NCBI GenBank assembly: GCA_021795795.1
Contig: JAJYPA010000433.1
Location: 1 to 7,072, forward strand
Direction of reading: 5' to 3'
DNA length: 7,072 nucleotides
Source: Pseudomonadota bacterium
Lineage (GTDB): Bacteria > Pseudomonadota > Gammaproteobacteria > Halothiobacillales > Halothiobacillaceae
Shown in pieces: positions 1 to 5,610 of the stretch; positions within the stretch are counted from its first letter, which is position 1; every line of letters begins with the position of its first letter. The position numbers and the translations under genes were made by a program. The notes beneath the pieces were generated by a model that saw nothing but the letters and a program-made list of their open reading frames with translations, did not search any database and was not told the origin of the DNA.

Positions 1-49
1 CATCTTAGAATGGCGACACTATATGATTTCGTCTAACTGATTGAAAATA

Positions 50-96
50 TGGGGTGGCTGACGGGGCTCGAACCCGCGACAACCGGAATCACAATC
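50..96 (-). other. Attachment-site core: 3' 47 bp of tRNA-His(GTG)
   Basis: On the minus strand this stretch begins GATTGTGATTCC and contains the GTG anticodon inside a TTGTGAT loop. It continues with a T-arm built around TTCGAGC and ends GCCACCCCA, including the encoded CCA. The anticodon-stem 3' strand TCCGG would need CCGGA on the 5' side. The upstream bases instead read CATGA, so the match to a tRNA breaks exactly at 96/97. There is no D-arm or 5' acceptor strand, so this is a remnant and not a functional tRNA. It matches the 3' part of the proteobacterial tRNA-His and is best read as the att core duplicated on integration. Confidence 0.88.
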
Positions 97-173
97 ATGC
101 ATGTACTTTCTCCTAAATCAATGAGTTACATCAAATTGTGTCTAATATAACTGGAATTGTCACACCTTTATAA

Positions 174-1181
174 TCAATCTGTTGCAGATTTTGCCGAGGG
201 CATATTAGACAGATGAACGGGGGTCACATGCGCCGGTTTGCGCTTGTAAACACGGTTCAGCATTCTTTGATCCGCATGGCCCAACAGGTGGTCATCCTGA
301 CTGTCGGACCCCGCCTTGGCCCGCAGGTCATGGAATGTAAATGACTCCGTGAGGGTACCTTTGTCCATGGCCTTCTGCACCGTTCGCTTCCACATCGACG
401 CGAAACCTGTCCTGGTGTAGCGTCCCCCGGATTCTGTACATAGCAAATGCATCCCCCTCACTTTCCTGGGTAGTCCCTTTGCATCGTCAATGGCTCCTCT
501 CAAATCCGGGGTCCATTCGAACAGCAGACGTTTGCCCGTCTTGGCCGTGAGTACCATCAGTCCTTGATCGGTAATGTCCTGGTACGTAAGGCCGAGGATG
601 TCTCCTTGCCGAAGACCGGTGATCCATGCCAGCCGCATAGCTATCTGGATGAGCTTTGATCCGCAGTCATGGACAGCCCAAAACTCGGCATCCGTAACAT
701 AGCGATCCCGCGGTTTTTCAGTGAACCCTTTTACTTGCTGGCAGGGATTGACCTCTACGATTCCCCAGCGGATAGCAAAGCTGAAGACGTTGGAAAGCAG
801 GGCCTTCTCCCTGTTGGCCCTGACTTTCGCCACCTTGCCTCGTTCATCCATGTATGCATAGATATGGAGCGGTTTGATATCCGCGGGATGCATCTCGTTG
901 AAGGCAAAACGGAGCTTTTTGAGTTGTTCCAGGTTGTCCTGCTGGGTTCTTGGCGCCTTGTTCGGAATGACTTCTCTCTCGTATCGGTCAAAGAGTTGTT
1001 GCATGGTCACGGATCGAACCGTTTTTATGTCCTGAAGCATTTTCCCATAATTCATTATGGCGTCAGCCTTGTTGGCCCCAAGGCGAACCCATTTTCCAGA
1101 GCGGTCTACGAAATAAAAAGCACCATGCTTCCGGTACATGCGCTCGGGAAGATCTTTGTCTGTCGTCCTTTTCTTAGGCAT
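174..1181 (-). CDS. int: Tyrosine recombinase (phage-type integrase)
   Basis: This 335-residue site-specific recombinase presumably integrates and excises the element at tRNA-His. An N-terminal arm-binding region (about residues 12-55, RMYRKHGAFYFVDRSGKW...) is followed by a core-binding SAM-like domain (about 57-150) and the catalytic domain (about 160-320). The full catalytic set is visible: Arg191 in TGLRQGD, Lys214 in TAKTGK, His284 and Arg287 in FHDLR, His302 in LLGHAD and the nucleophile Tyr312 in RVYKRK. Length and motifs are normal, so the protein should be active. The ATG overlaps the stop of the upstream DUF4224 gene by 8 bp, which implies coupled translation. Its stop lies 77 bp from the att core, the usual place for an integrase. 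It is the last gene of a seven-gene operon, so its expression probably follows the promoter near 4105-4132. Confidence 0.95.
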   Translation of the reverse strand: MPKKRTTDKDLPERMYRKHGAFYFVDRSGKWVRLGANKADAIMNYGKMLQDIKTVRSVTMQQLFDRYEREVIPNKAPRTQQDNLEQLKKLRFAFNEMHPADIKPLHIYAYMDERGKVAKVRANREKALLSNVFSFAIRWGIVEVNPCQQVKGFTEKPRDRYVTDAEFWAVHDCGSKLIQIAMRLAWITGLRQGDILGLTYQDITDQGLMVLTAKTGKRLLFEWTPDLRGAIDDAKGLPRKVRGMHLLCTESGGRYTRTGFASMWKRTVQKAMDKGTLTESFTFHDLRAKAGSDSQDDHLLGHADQRMLNRVYKRKPAHVTPVHLSNMPSAKSATD

Positions 1182-1404
1182 TTGGAGCGCCGTTTAGTCC
1201 ATTGAGCCTGGGCATGGGGAGGCTTTTCTTGCCGTGATCCTTGTTCCCGCGCGGCAAGACCGCCTCACGTGGGACTTTTGGTCGTCCATCATGTCCGACA
1301 TAGTGGTATATGGCGTTCTCTCTGAGCCAAATCACCTGCTTTGAAGCCATTTTGTATCCAGTCAGATCAATCACTTCGTCTTTGGTAAGAAGGAGATTTT
1401 CCAT
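1174..1404 (-). CDS. DUF4224 small DNA-binding protein, possible excisionase
   Basis: A 76-residue basic protein matching the DUF4224 pattern: LLTKDEVIDLTGYKMASKQV, then an IxWLRENxI stretch and a DGRPKVPREAV stretch (about residues 4-53). The family is small, resembles a winged helix and is regularly found directly beside tyrosine integrases. An excisionase/recombination-directionality role is a reasonable inference but not established. The C-terminal 20 residues are Lys/Arg-rich and probably disordered. The frame is open back to a TTG at 1428. The ATG at 1404 is preferred because GAGGG (1413-1409) sits just upstream and the domain begins right after it. Its TAA lies inside the start of int (8-bp overlap). 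Confidence 0.8.
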   Translation of the reverse strand: MENLLLTKDEVIDLTGYKMASKQVIWLRENAIYHYVGHDGRPKVPREAVLPRGNKDHGKKSLPMPRLNGLNGAPNA

Positions 1405-1424
1405 GTCACCCTCGCTACAGTAAA

Positions 1425-1661
1425 TCAACCATGCTGAAAAGTCAGCAGTTTTTCGTCAGCGATTGAGGGGGTCCGAAAGTCAACCAGTTGATGAATCCCT
1501 GATGCATATCGTTCCAATCTGCCCGCCTGCTCCAGTAGCGCATCCGCCGATCCTTTCTGGCCCATCTTGAGGGCATGCAAGGCGCGATTGCGGCACCCTT
1601 GGGCCTCGCTCTCCAGCCAGTCCTCGCACTCTTCCAAAATCCCGATGGGTGAATCACGCAT
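1425..1661 (-). CDS. Small hypothetical protein (78 aa)
   Basis: Not recognised. Residues 7-55 read as two amphipathic helices (ILEECEDWLESEAQGCRNRA, then a segment with ALLEQAGRLERYASGIHQL), possibly a helical hairpin or single TPR-like unit; there is no catalytic motif. The frame is open upstream to 1745. The ATG at 1661 is chosen because it overlaps the TGA of the upstream gene by 8 bp, the same geometry as the next gene pair in the operon, and because the residues before it are Arg/Ser-rich shadow sequence from the overlapping gene. The DUF4224 gene begins 20 bp downstream. Confidence 0.62.
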   Translation of the reverse strand: MRDSPIGILEECEDWLESEAQGCRNRALHALKMGQKGSADALLEQAGRLERYASGIHQLVDFRTPSIADEKLLTFQHG

Positions 1662-1923
1662 GGGAGGGGTCCTCATCGGGGTTGTTGACGCCCGCCAGGA
1701 TCTCCGCCGCATCGATGACCTCCCGCTCGCTATGGAGGACATCACCCCTGCTGCGCTCCTTATCTATGAGGGTCATGATCCGGTTCACCGCGGCGGGCGT
1801 GACACCCATCCGCTCGGCAACGGCCTTGATGCCCTCGCGGATATCCTCCTTCTGCAGGGCGATCTTTGCCTTGCGGTTTAGTATGTCCTCGATAATGCTT
1901 TTGGTTTTTTCGTCCAGATGCAT
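1654..1923 (-). CDS. Small helical, probable DNA-binding protein (89 aa)
   Basis: The protein begins MHLDEKTKSIIEDILNRKAK and is almost wholly helical. A charged coiled-coil-like N-terminal half (about 4-38) is followed by an HTH-like segment (about 33-52, AVAERMGVTPAAVNRIMTLI) and a final helix rich in Glu/Ala. A long basic/acidic helix followed by short helices recalls small nucleoid-type proteins such as GapR (DUF2312) or phage T4 DsbA. That is a resemblance of layout only, not a demonstrated homology. The ATG is well supported by AAGGAG at 1935-1930, six bases upstream. It follows the ParB-like gene after 54 bp and overlaps the next gene by 8 bp. Confidence 0.72.
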   Translation of the reverse strand: MHLDEKTKSIIEDILNRKAKIALQKEDIREGIKAVAERMGVTPAAVNRIMTLIDKERSRGDVLHSEREVIDAAEILAGVNNPDEDPSHA

Positions 1924-1977
1924 GGGAATCTCCTTGCAGCTTTCTTGTCGGTTCTAAGGGAAAAGCGTGTCATCGCC

Positions 1978-3447
1978 TCAAAACAGGTCTCTCGTCGTGC
2001 GGGGCATTTTTTCCTGGCAACGTTCCCCCAGTTGGTGGAACAGAGTGAGCCATTGCACAGCGCTGTCACGGTGGCGATCGCTGCCGGTCAGGGCCACGCT
2101 CTTGATCCGGTTCAGTTCCTTGTAGAAGCGTGAAATGGATGTCCAGGCCGGCCTGCGGAGATCGATCTTCACGGATTCCGCATGATCCGGGGCGTCCTGT
2201 AATTCTTCGTAGAGCTCCCGGGTCATGCGCATCAAGGCGGGCAGATGCTGATCGACGACTTCCCCCAGAGCCTTCTGGAACTCCGCCAAGGTTTCCAAAA
2301 AATACCGGCTCCTCTCGCCGACCTTGGTCCAGTAGGCGTCTTCGTAATCCAGCGCGGCCGTATCGATCACGGTGGCTTCGGCCATTGCGACGTTCGCGTA
2401 GCCGGCTGACCCTCCGGAAATACCAGAACCAGGATGCCTTCCATTGCCCATGGAAGACGCAGAACCCCTGCCATCACTGCGGTTTCCGGTGATGATCTCC
2501 ACGTCATGCACCATCTGCGAATCGTCCATCGGGATCACATCCGGCAAGACGTGCCAGGTGGCGGCCACCCAGTTGGCGGGGGAGACCGACGGCAGGCTGT
2601 CCGGCGAAAGCGCAACGGCCTTGGCCCAGCGCTGGACGGCCAGACTCACCCAGCGATCCATTTCCTGGAATTTTCCCTGGGCCTTGAGGTAGCGCAGGAT
2701 GGCGAAGACCGTGGCGAGCTCGACATTGGCCTCCGGATCGGCGTTGGTATTAAAGAAGTGCAGCCGGATCGTTTCCTCCGGCAGGTTCAGATGCCGGGTG
2801 AGGGCGCTGACGATGGAGTTCATCAGGTTGACGGCGTCGGAGTAGTTGCGGACGGTCTTTTCGCTGACGCCATAAATGGCTGCCAGCCGTTCGCAGGTTT
2901 TTCCGGTACTAGGCTGGCTGCTAGGATCAAGTGGTAAATTTACCACTTGATCCTGTTTCCCATTTTTTCGATCCCCGCCATGCATCCGGTTAGCCTGCAA
3001 ATAATGGTTCCCGATCACCCAGACTTTTTCGTAATCGGTGAGTTGCCGATGGGAGAAGTTGAATTCTGCGGCTTTCAGTGTAGCCTCATAGATGCTTTTC
3101 ACGGGGATGATGACATAAGGCACCTCCAAGCCGAGTTGTTCGGCGGCGACGACCCGCAGATATCCATCCAGCACACCGAGGTGCCCGTCCGCCAACGGAG
3201 TGACCTTGATGGGGTCCGTGACGCCATGGGCCTTGATTAAATCAAATAGGCGCAGGTATTCAGGCCGATCGGCAATGCGTAGCGGCATGATGTCCCGGCA
3301 TTCCGGTATGGGAGCGAAGTGGTCCCATCGCGCCACCTGGATGGTGGCCACGCCTTTGTCGGGCACCATGGCGATGGGGTGGTCCTGGACCGCGTGCGCT
3401 TCTGTTCCCGGTATTGTCTCGGTGCGACTTTCCTGAGTTGTCGTCAT
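1978..3447 (-). CDS. ParB/RepB/Spo0J-like protein with HTH domain (489 aa)
   Basis: The N-terminal part is ParB-like: about residues 55-125 include LGVLDGYLRVVAAEQLGLEV, which corresponds to the conserved GxxR/AA segment of ParB-N. NFSHRQLTDYEKVWVI (130-145) occupies the place of the second ParB motif. After a hydrophilic linker (152-183, with HGGDRKNGK) comes an HTH (about 184-205, TCERLAAIYGVSEKTVRNYS), as in KorB/ParB proteins. A Gly/Ser-rich spacer (321-350) leads to a predicted helical C-terminus. Likely roles are partition or element-specific regulation; no ParA is visible. The frame is open to 3504, but ATG 3447 has AAGGAG at 3460-3455 and a 4-bp ATGA overlap with the gene before. A perfect 32-bp palindrome encodes part of the linker (residues 165-175). 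Confidence 0.85.
   Translation of the reverse strand: MTTTQESRTETIPGTEAHAVQDHPIAMVPDKGVATIQVARWDHFAPIPECRDIMPLRIADRPEYLRLFDLIKAHGVTDPIKVTPLADGHLGVLDGYLRVVAAEQLGLEVPYVIIPVKSIYEATLKAAEFNFSHRQLTDYEKVWVIGNHYLQANRMHGGDRKNGKQDQVVNLPLDPSSQPSTGKTCERLAAIYGVSEKTVRNYSDAVNLMNSIVSALTRHLNLPEETIRLHFFNTNADPEANVELATVFAILRYLKAQGKFQEMDRWVSLAVQRWAKAVALSPDSLPSVSPANWVAATWHVLPDVIPMDDSQMVHDVEIITGNRSDGRGSASSMGNGRHPGSGISGGSAGYANVAMAEATVIDTAALDYEDAYWTKVGERSRYFLETLAEFQKALGEVVDQHLPALMRMTRELYEELQDAPDHAESVKIDLRRPAWTSISRFYKELNRIKSVALTGSDRHRDSAVQWLTLFHQLGERCQEKMPRTTRDLF
2923..2954. repeat. Perfect 32-bp palindrome inside the ParB-like gene
   Basis: The left arm AGGATCAAGTGGTAAA is followed directly by its exact reverse complement, centred between 2938 and 2939, with no spacer and no mismatch. 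It stops at 2922/2955, where pairing fails. It lies in the ParB-like frame and encodes DQVVNLPLDP in the linker between the ParB fold and the HTH. It is more AT-rich than the surrounding gene. Candidate roles are an operator or parS-like site for the encoded protein, a protein-binding site for another regulator, or a small palindromic insertion tolerated in a linker. In RNA it would fold into a long hairpin. Confidence 0.97.
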
Positions 3448-3629
3448 TGCAGGTCTCCTTTGTTTGCCGATTTGGCCTCTAGGGGCGCTGGCCGAATGAT
3501 CCACACGTTGTCTTCGTCCCGTGCGATCTCCAGGCGCAGCCCGTGAGCGGCGGCTTCTGACCGGATCGCGGAAAGCACCGCCTGCATGTCCGCTACCTTG
3601 ATGTCCTTGTTGAGATCAATACGAGCCAT
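3444..3629 (-). CDS. Small hypothetical protein (61 aa)
   Basis: Not recognised. It reads MARIDLNKDIKVADMQAVLS, then an alpha-helical segment (12-29) and a beta-like stretch (31-46, LRLEIARDEDNVWIIRP), giving a small alpha/beta fold with a polar tail. ATG 3629 overlaps the last 14 bp of the LuxR-type HTH gene and has AGAGGA shortly upstream. The longer frame to 3680 only adds residues encoded within the neighbour. Its TGA overlaps the ATG of the ParB-like gene by 4 bp, and its last codons contain that gene's AAGGAG. Translation of the two is therefore probably coupled, and the protein may act with the ParB-like one. Confidence 0.68.
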   Translation of the reverse strand: MARIDLNKDIKVADMQAVLSAIRSEAAAHGLRLEIARDEDNVWIIRPAPLEAKSANKGDLQ

Positions 3630-4062
3630 GGCGGCTATCCTCTTGAAACAGGGGCATATCCAATTCAGGAGGAATTTCATAAATGCCGCGCTGCGTACCC
3701 CGGTTGATATCGCGCAGCTTGGCGTAGACGGTGCCCTCCTGGACGCCGAGTTCGCGGGCGATGACGCTGATTTTGCAACCGGCCTGGGCCAGTTTTAAGA
3801 GTTGGATCTGGCGGATGGTTAGTGGGCGCAGGCGCTTAGTGGAGGACATGGGGAACTCCGGCTCGGGATTCTGCCTCAAGATGGGCGGGGTGAGATCTGC
3901 TGCGCGGATCAATTCACCGATGCTGAAGATCAGGCCGATCCGTCGTAGGGTATGGCGGATCTGAACTACCGTGGAGCGCAGATCTATTGCGATGCCATCC
4001 AGTGGGCAGCACTGGTCGGCCACCTGCAGAACGATGTACTGGTGTGTGAAGGGGACAATCAT
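3616..4062 (-). CDS. LuxR-type helix-turn-helix protein (148 aa)
   Basis: The C-terminal half carries a LuxR/sigma-4-type HTH at about residues 80-121 (LTIRQIQLLKLAQAGCKISV, then ARELGVQEGTVYAKLRDI). The pattern LTxRQxxLLxLxxxGxxxxxIAxxLGVxxxTVxxxLxxI is clear. The N-terminal 70 residues are not recognised. First gene of the operon, it probably regulates the operon or its own promoter. ATG 4062 has an excellent AAGGAG at 4075-4070 with 7-nt spacing. An internal ATG at 3849, with GGAG upstream, could give a shorter HTH-only form of about 77 residues. The stop overlaps the next gene by 14 bp. Confidence 0.78.
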   Translation of the reverse strand: MIVPFTHQYIVLQVADQCCPLDGIAIDLRSTVVQIRHTLRRIGLIFSIGELIRAADLTPPILRQNPEPEFPMSSTKRLRPLTIRQIQLLKLAQAGCKISVIARELGVQEGTVYAKLRDINRGTQRGIYEIPPELDMPLFQEDSRHGSY

Positions 4063-4069
4063 GGCGGGT

Positions 4070-4075
4070 CTCCTT
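4070..4075 (-). promoter_or_regulatory. Shine-Dalgarno site setting the start at 4062
   Basis: AAGGAG on the minus strand, 7 nt before the ATG. An 11-bp block containing it (CAAAGGAGACC) is repeated before the ParB-like gene (AAGGAG at 3460-3455), so these two genes have nearly identical initiation regions. It favours the full 148-residue HTH protein over the internal start. Confidence 0.8.
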
Positions 4076-4104
4076 TGCCAACGTAGCGGCCAAGCAATAA
4101 GTGC

Positions 4105-4132
4105 ATTATGCGCAAATATGAAATTGCGTCAA
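4105..4132 (-). promoter_or_regulatory. Sigma-70-type promoter of the integration/partition operon
   Basis: On the minus strand -35 TTGACG (4132-4127) and -10 CATAAT (4110-4105) are separated by 16 bp, predicting a transcript start near 4098 and a leader of about 35 nt. The -10 lies in CGCATAATGC, a 10-mer also found at the -10 of the divergent XRE promoter (6080-6089). GCGCAAAT occurs twice on the plus strand, at 4110-4117 and 4133-4140, flanking the spacer 23 bp apart, with an inverted TTGCG (4124-4128) between them. This looks like repressor-binding sequence. Confidence 0.68.
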
Positions 4133-4151
4133 GCGCAAATACTGAGTGATG

Positions 4152-4173
4152 AAAAACCCGCCTCTCGGGCGGG
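4152..4173 (-). terminator. Intrinsic terminator of the XRE-nucleotidyltransferase operon
   Basis: On the minus strand a perfect 6-bp GC stem (CCCGCC/GGCGGG, 5-nt loop) is followed immediately by five Ts. It lies 31 bp after the stop of the 318-residue gene. It separates that operon from the promoter at 4105-4132, so the two minus-strand blocks are independent transcription units. Confidence 0.88.
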
Positions 4174-4204
4174 CATTCTCACTCACCAGACGGTCGCTAA
4201 TGTC

Positions 4205-5161
4205 TCATAGCAGCTTTCTTGTCTCGGGTACGTTCTCTATCTTCTCCACCATCATCAATCGCGGACGGCCATCGCGGTCGGTTTCGTAGCGCCCAGATAC
4301 CAATGCAAAGTGACCGAGCATCTCCCGTGCCTGCTCAGGGTGGAGTTCTGGAGCAATGCAGCGCAAAACCCCTTCTTTCGTACGCAGGTTGAAGCGTGTT
4401 TTATCTAAATCCGCCGCTCGTACTTCTCCTGTGAATGCACCATGAAGAGCCCGATCTCCAAGGGGAGAGCGCAAGGCCGACCGTAAAACTACACGATCAT
4501 GCTGGGACAAGCTGGCAGTACCGTTTCCGCGGCTGGAAAATTCCAAGGTGTCGATACCTCGACTGCCTGTGGGCGAGAAGCTCAAGAGGGTATGGAGTGC
4601 TGCATCGCGTAAGGCCGGGTCAGGCATGGTCTCTGCCGCGCTAGGAAGCACGCTATCATCTCCGATATCCTTGGCAAGGACTGGCAAAAGATCAATGGCA
4701 TTGAGAATGCGTATGACGAGTTGATCATCCTCTGGAAGCAAGTCGGCCGATGGAGGCTGTATCTTGGTGCCAAACCACAAACTTCCGGGAGCTATTCCGG
4801 TAACCCGCAAATCAATTTGTCGGGAAAGTTTGGTACCGTTGGCACCCAGCAAGTCAATGACCGCGGCAGACAGGCGTCGCAAGTTTTGTTCCACCGTGCT
4901 GGTGAGCCAAGTCAGTGAGGATAGCCATGGCAATATTTGCGTTACACCACGGCCTTCTGCGTGGAAGACCAAATCAGAATTATCTAACAAGTGCGCTAGC
5001 GGTAGACTTTTCTCGGCAATTTTTATTATTTGTTCGAAAGTTGCGTCTACGATCTGTCTTGGTGTCGCATCAATCCCTGTTTCTTTTGCAAGCAGTCCTT
5101 CGGTGACCATGTTTTCGAGGAAAACGCGTATCGCATCATATGCAGTTTCTCTGTGGGTCAT
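4205..5161 (-). CDS. Conserved-looking hypothetical protein paired with a nucleotidyltransferase (318 aa)
   Basis: Not recognised as a named family. The N-terminal 55 residues are helical. A segment at about 112-135 (IDLRVTGIAPGSLWFGTKI) looks like a beta-hairpin with a GS turn. Residues 140-195 are helical and contain an R-x4-H (Arg185/His190). The C-terminal 75 residues (about 240-310: GEVRAADLDKTRFNLRT, then VLRCIAP and LVSGRYETDRDGRPRLMMVEKI) read as a small beta-barrel of OB or SH3 type. No signal peptide or membrane segment is apparent, so it is probably cytoplasmic. ATG 5161 overlaps the nucleotidyltransferase stop by 4 bp (ATGA), and the unit ends in a terminator. The pairing suggests that it partners with or is modified by the nucleotidyltransferase-fold protein. 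Confidence 0.75.
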   Translation of the reverse strand: MTHRETAYDAIRVFLENMVTEGLLAKETGIDATPRQIVDATFEQIIKIAEKSLPLAHLLDNSDLVFHAEGRGVTQILPWLSSLTWLTSTVEQNLRRLSAAVIDLLGANGTKLSRQIDLRVTGIAPGSLWFGTKIQPPSADLLPEDDQLVIRILNAIDLLPVLAKDIGDDSVLPSAAETMPDPALRDAALHTLLSFSPTGSRGIDTLEFSSRGNGTASLSQHDRVVLRSALRSPLGDRALHGAFTGEVRAADLDKTRFNLRTKEGVLRCIAPELHPEQAREMLGHFALVSGRYETDRDGRPRLMMVEKIENVPETRKLL

Positions 5162-5610
5162 GGCAATATCCTCAGGATACCTTTCGGGTATGTGCTGCTC
5201 AATCGCAACTCTGCTGCGGCTTTCATTCCAATCTGTTGAAATATTTTTATAAAATCATCTGAACATCTTGGATAATTCACCCATACATCAACGCGAAGAT
5301 CTGACTTTATGGTGTCATGGCGCAATCGTACCGCAATGGCAAGCGCTAGCGTTTTGGTGGATTCTGTGTGGGACATGTCAAGTATTGTATCGATATCTGA
5401 AGGTGATGGTATGTTGCGCACAAAACTTCCATTTATGAGTATTGGGCATTCGATGTTGGTTTGCCTCCATTCGGTAGAGAGAAATGTATTGAGATTGTTG
5501 AATAGTCTTGATCTAAGTGAATTCCAGCAGAATCTTTCTGCTATTTGCTCCTTGGAGCATTCCCAAATCCCCGGCGGTAGCAGTCCATGCCGGTTGAACT
5601 CGGGGATCAC
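5158..5610 (-). CDS. Nucleotidyltransferase-fold protein, DUF6932-like (150 aa)
   Basis: Residues 9-40 (HGLLPPGIWECSKEQIAERF and on) match the usual opening of DUF6932 proteins: a PPG motif, then a helix with RF and the arginine-rich R-R-LF segment. Then comes the pol-beta-type nucleotidyltransferase signature: Gly61-Ser62 in INGSFV, Asp72 and Asp74 in SDID, and a third acidic residue Asp108 in LRVDVWV. The metal-binding triad is therefore intact. Substrate is unknown; family relatives include MNT-type antitoxins that modify proteins and enzymes that modify RNA or nucleotides. The start is GTG at 5610, overlapping the XRE stop by 4 bp (GTGA). GC is near 41% over 5221-5580 and 25% in 5221-5280, against 55-60% in sampled ParB-like gene segments, which suggests separate acquisition. 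Confidence 0.82.
   Translation of the reverse strand: MIPEFNRHGLLPPGIWECSKEQIAERFCWNSLRSRLFNNLNTFLSTEWRQTNIECPILINGSFVRNIPSPSDIDTILDMSHTESTKTLALAIAVRLRHDTIKSDLRVDVWVNYPRCSDDFIKIFQQIGMKAAAELRLSSTYPKGILRILP

Noticed and set aside
50..96. Complete tRNA-His gene
   Set aside because: No D-arm, 5' acceptor strand or anticodon-stem 5' strand is present upstream; only the 3' part remains.
134..160. Direct repeats AATTGT (134-139 and 155-160) between att and int as integrase arm sites
   Set aside because: The 21-bp spacing is suggestive, but a 6-mer in AT-rich sequence is too weak to list without binding data or homologs.
669..1205. 178-codon plus-strand frame opposite the integrase
   Set aside because: It is an antisense reading of an intact integrase with all catalytic residues, has no recognisable domain and no fitting start site.
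1425..1745. 106-residue version of the small gene ending at 1425
   Set aside because: The extra 28 residues are Arg/Ser/Met-rich shadow of the preceding gene; the ATG at 1661 with an 8-bp overlap fits the operon better.
2434..2937. 167-codon plus-strand frame opposite the ParB-like gene
   Set aside because: His/Gly/Asp-rich shadow of the coding strand, with no domain and no neighbours on that strand.
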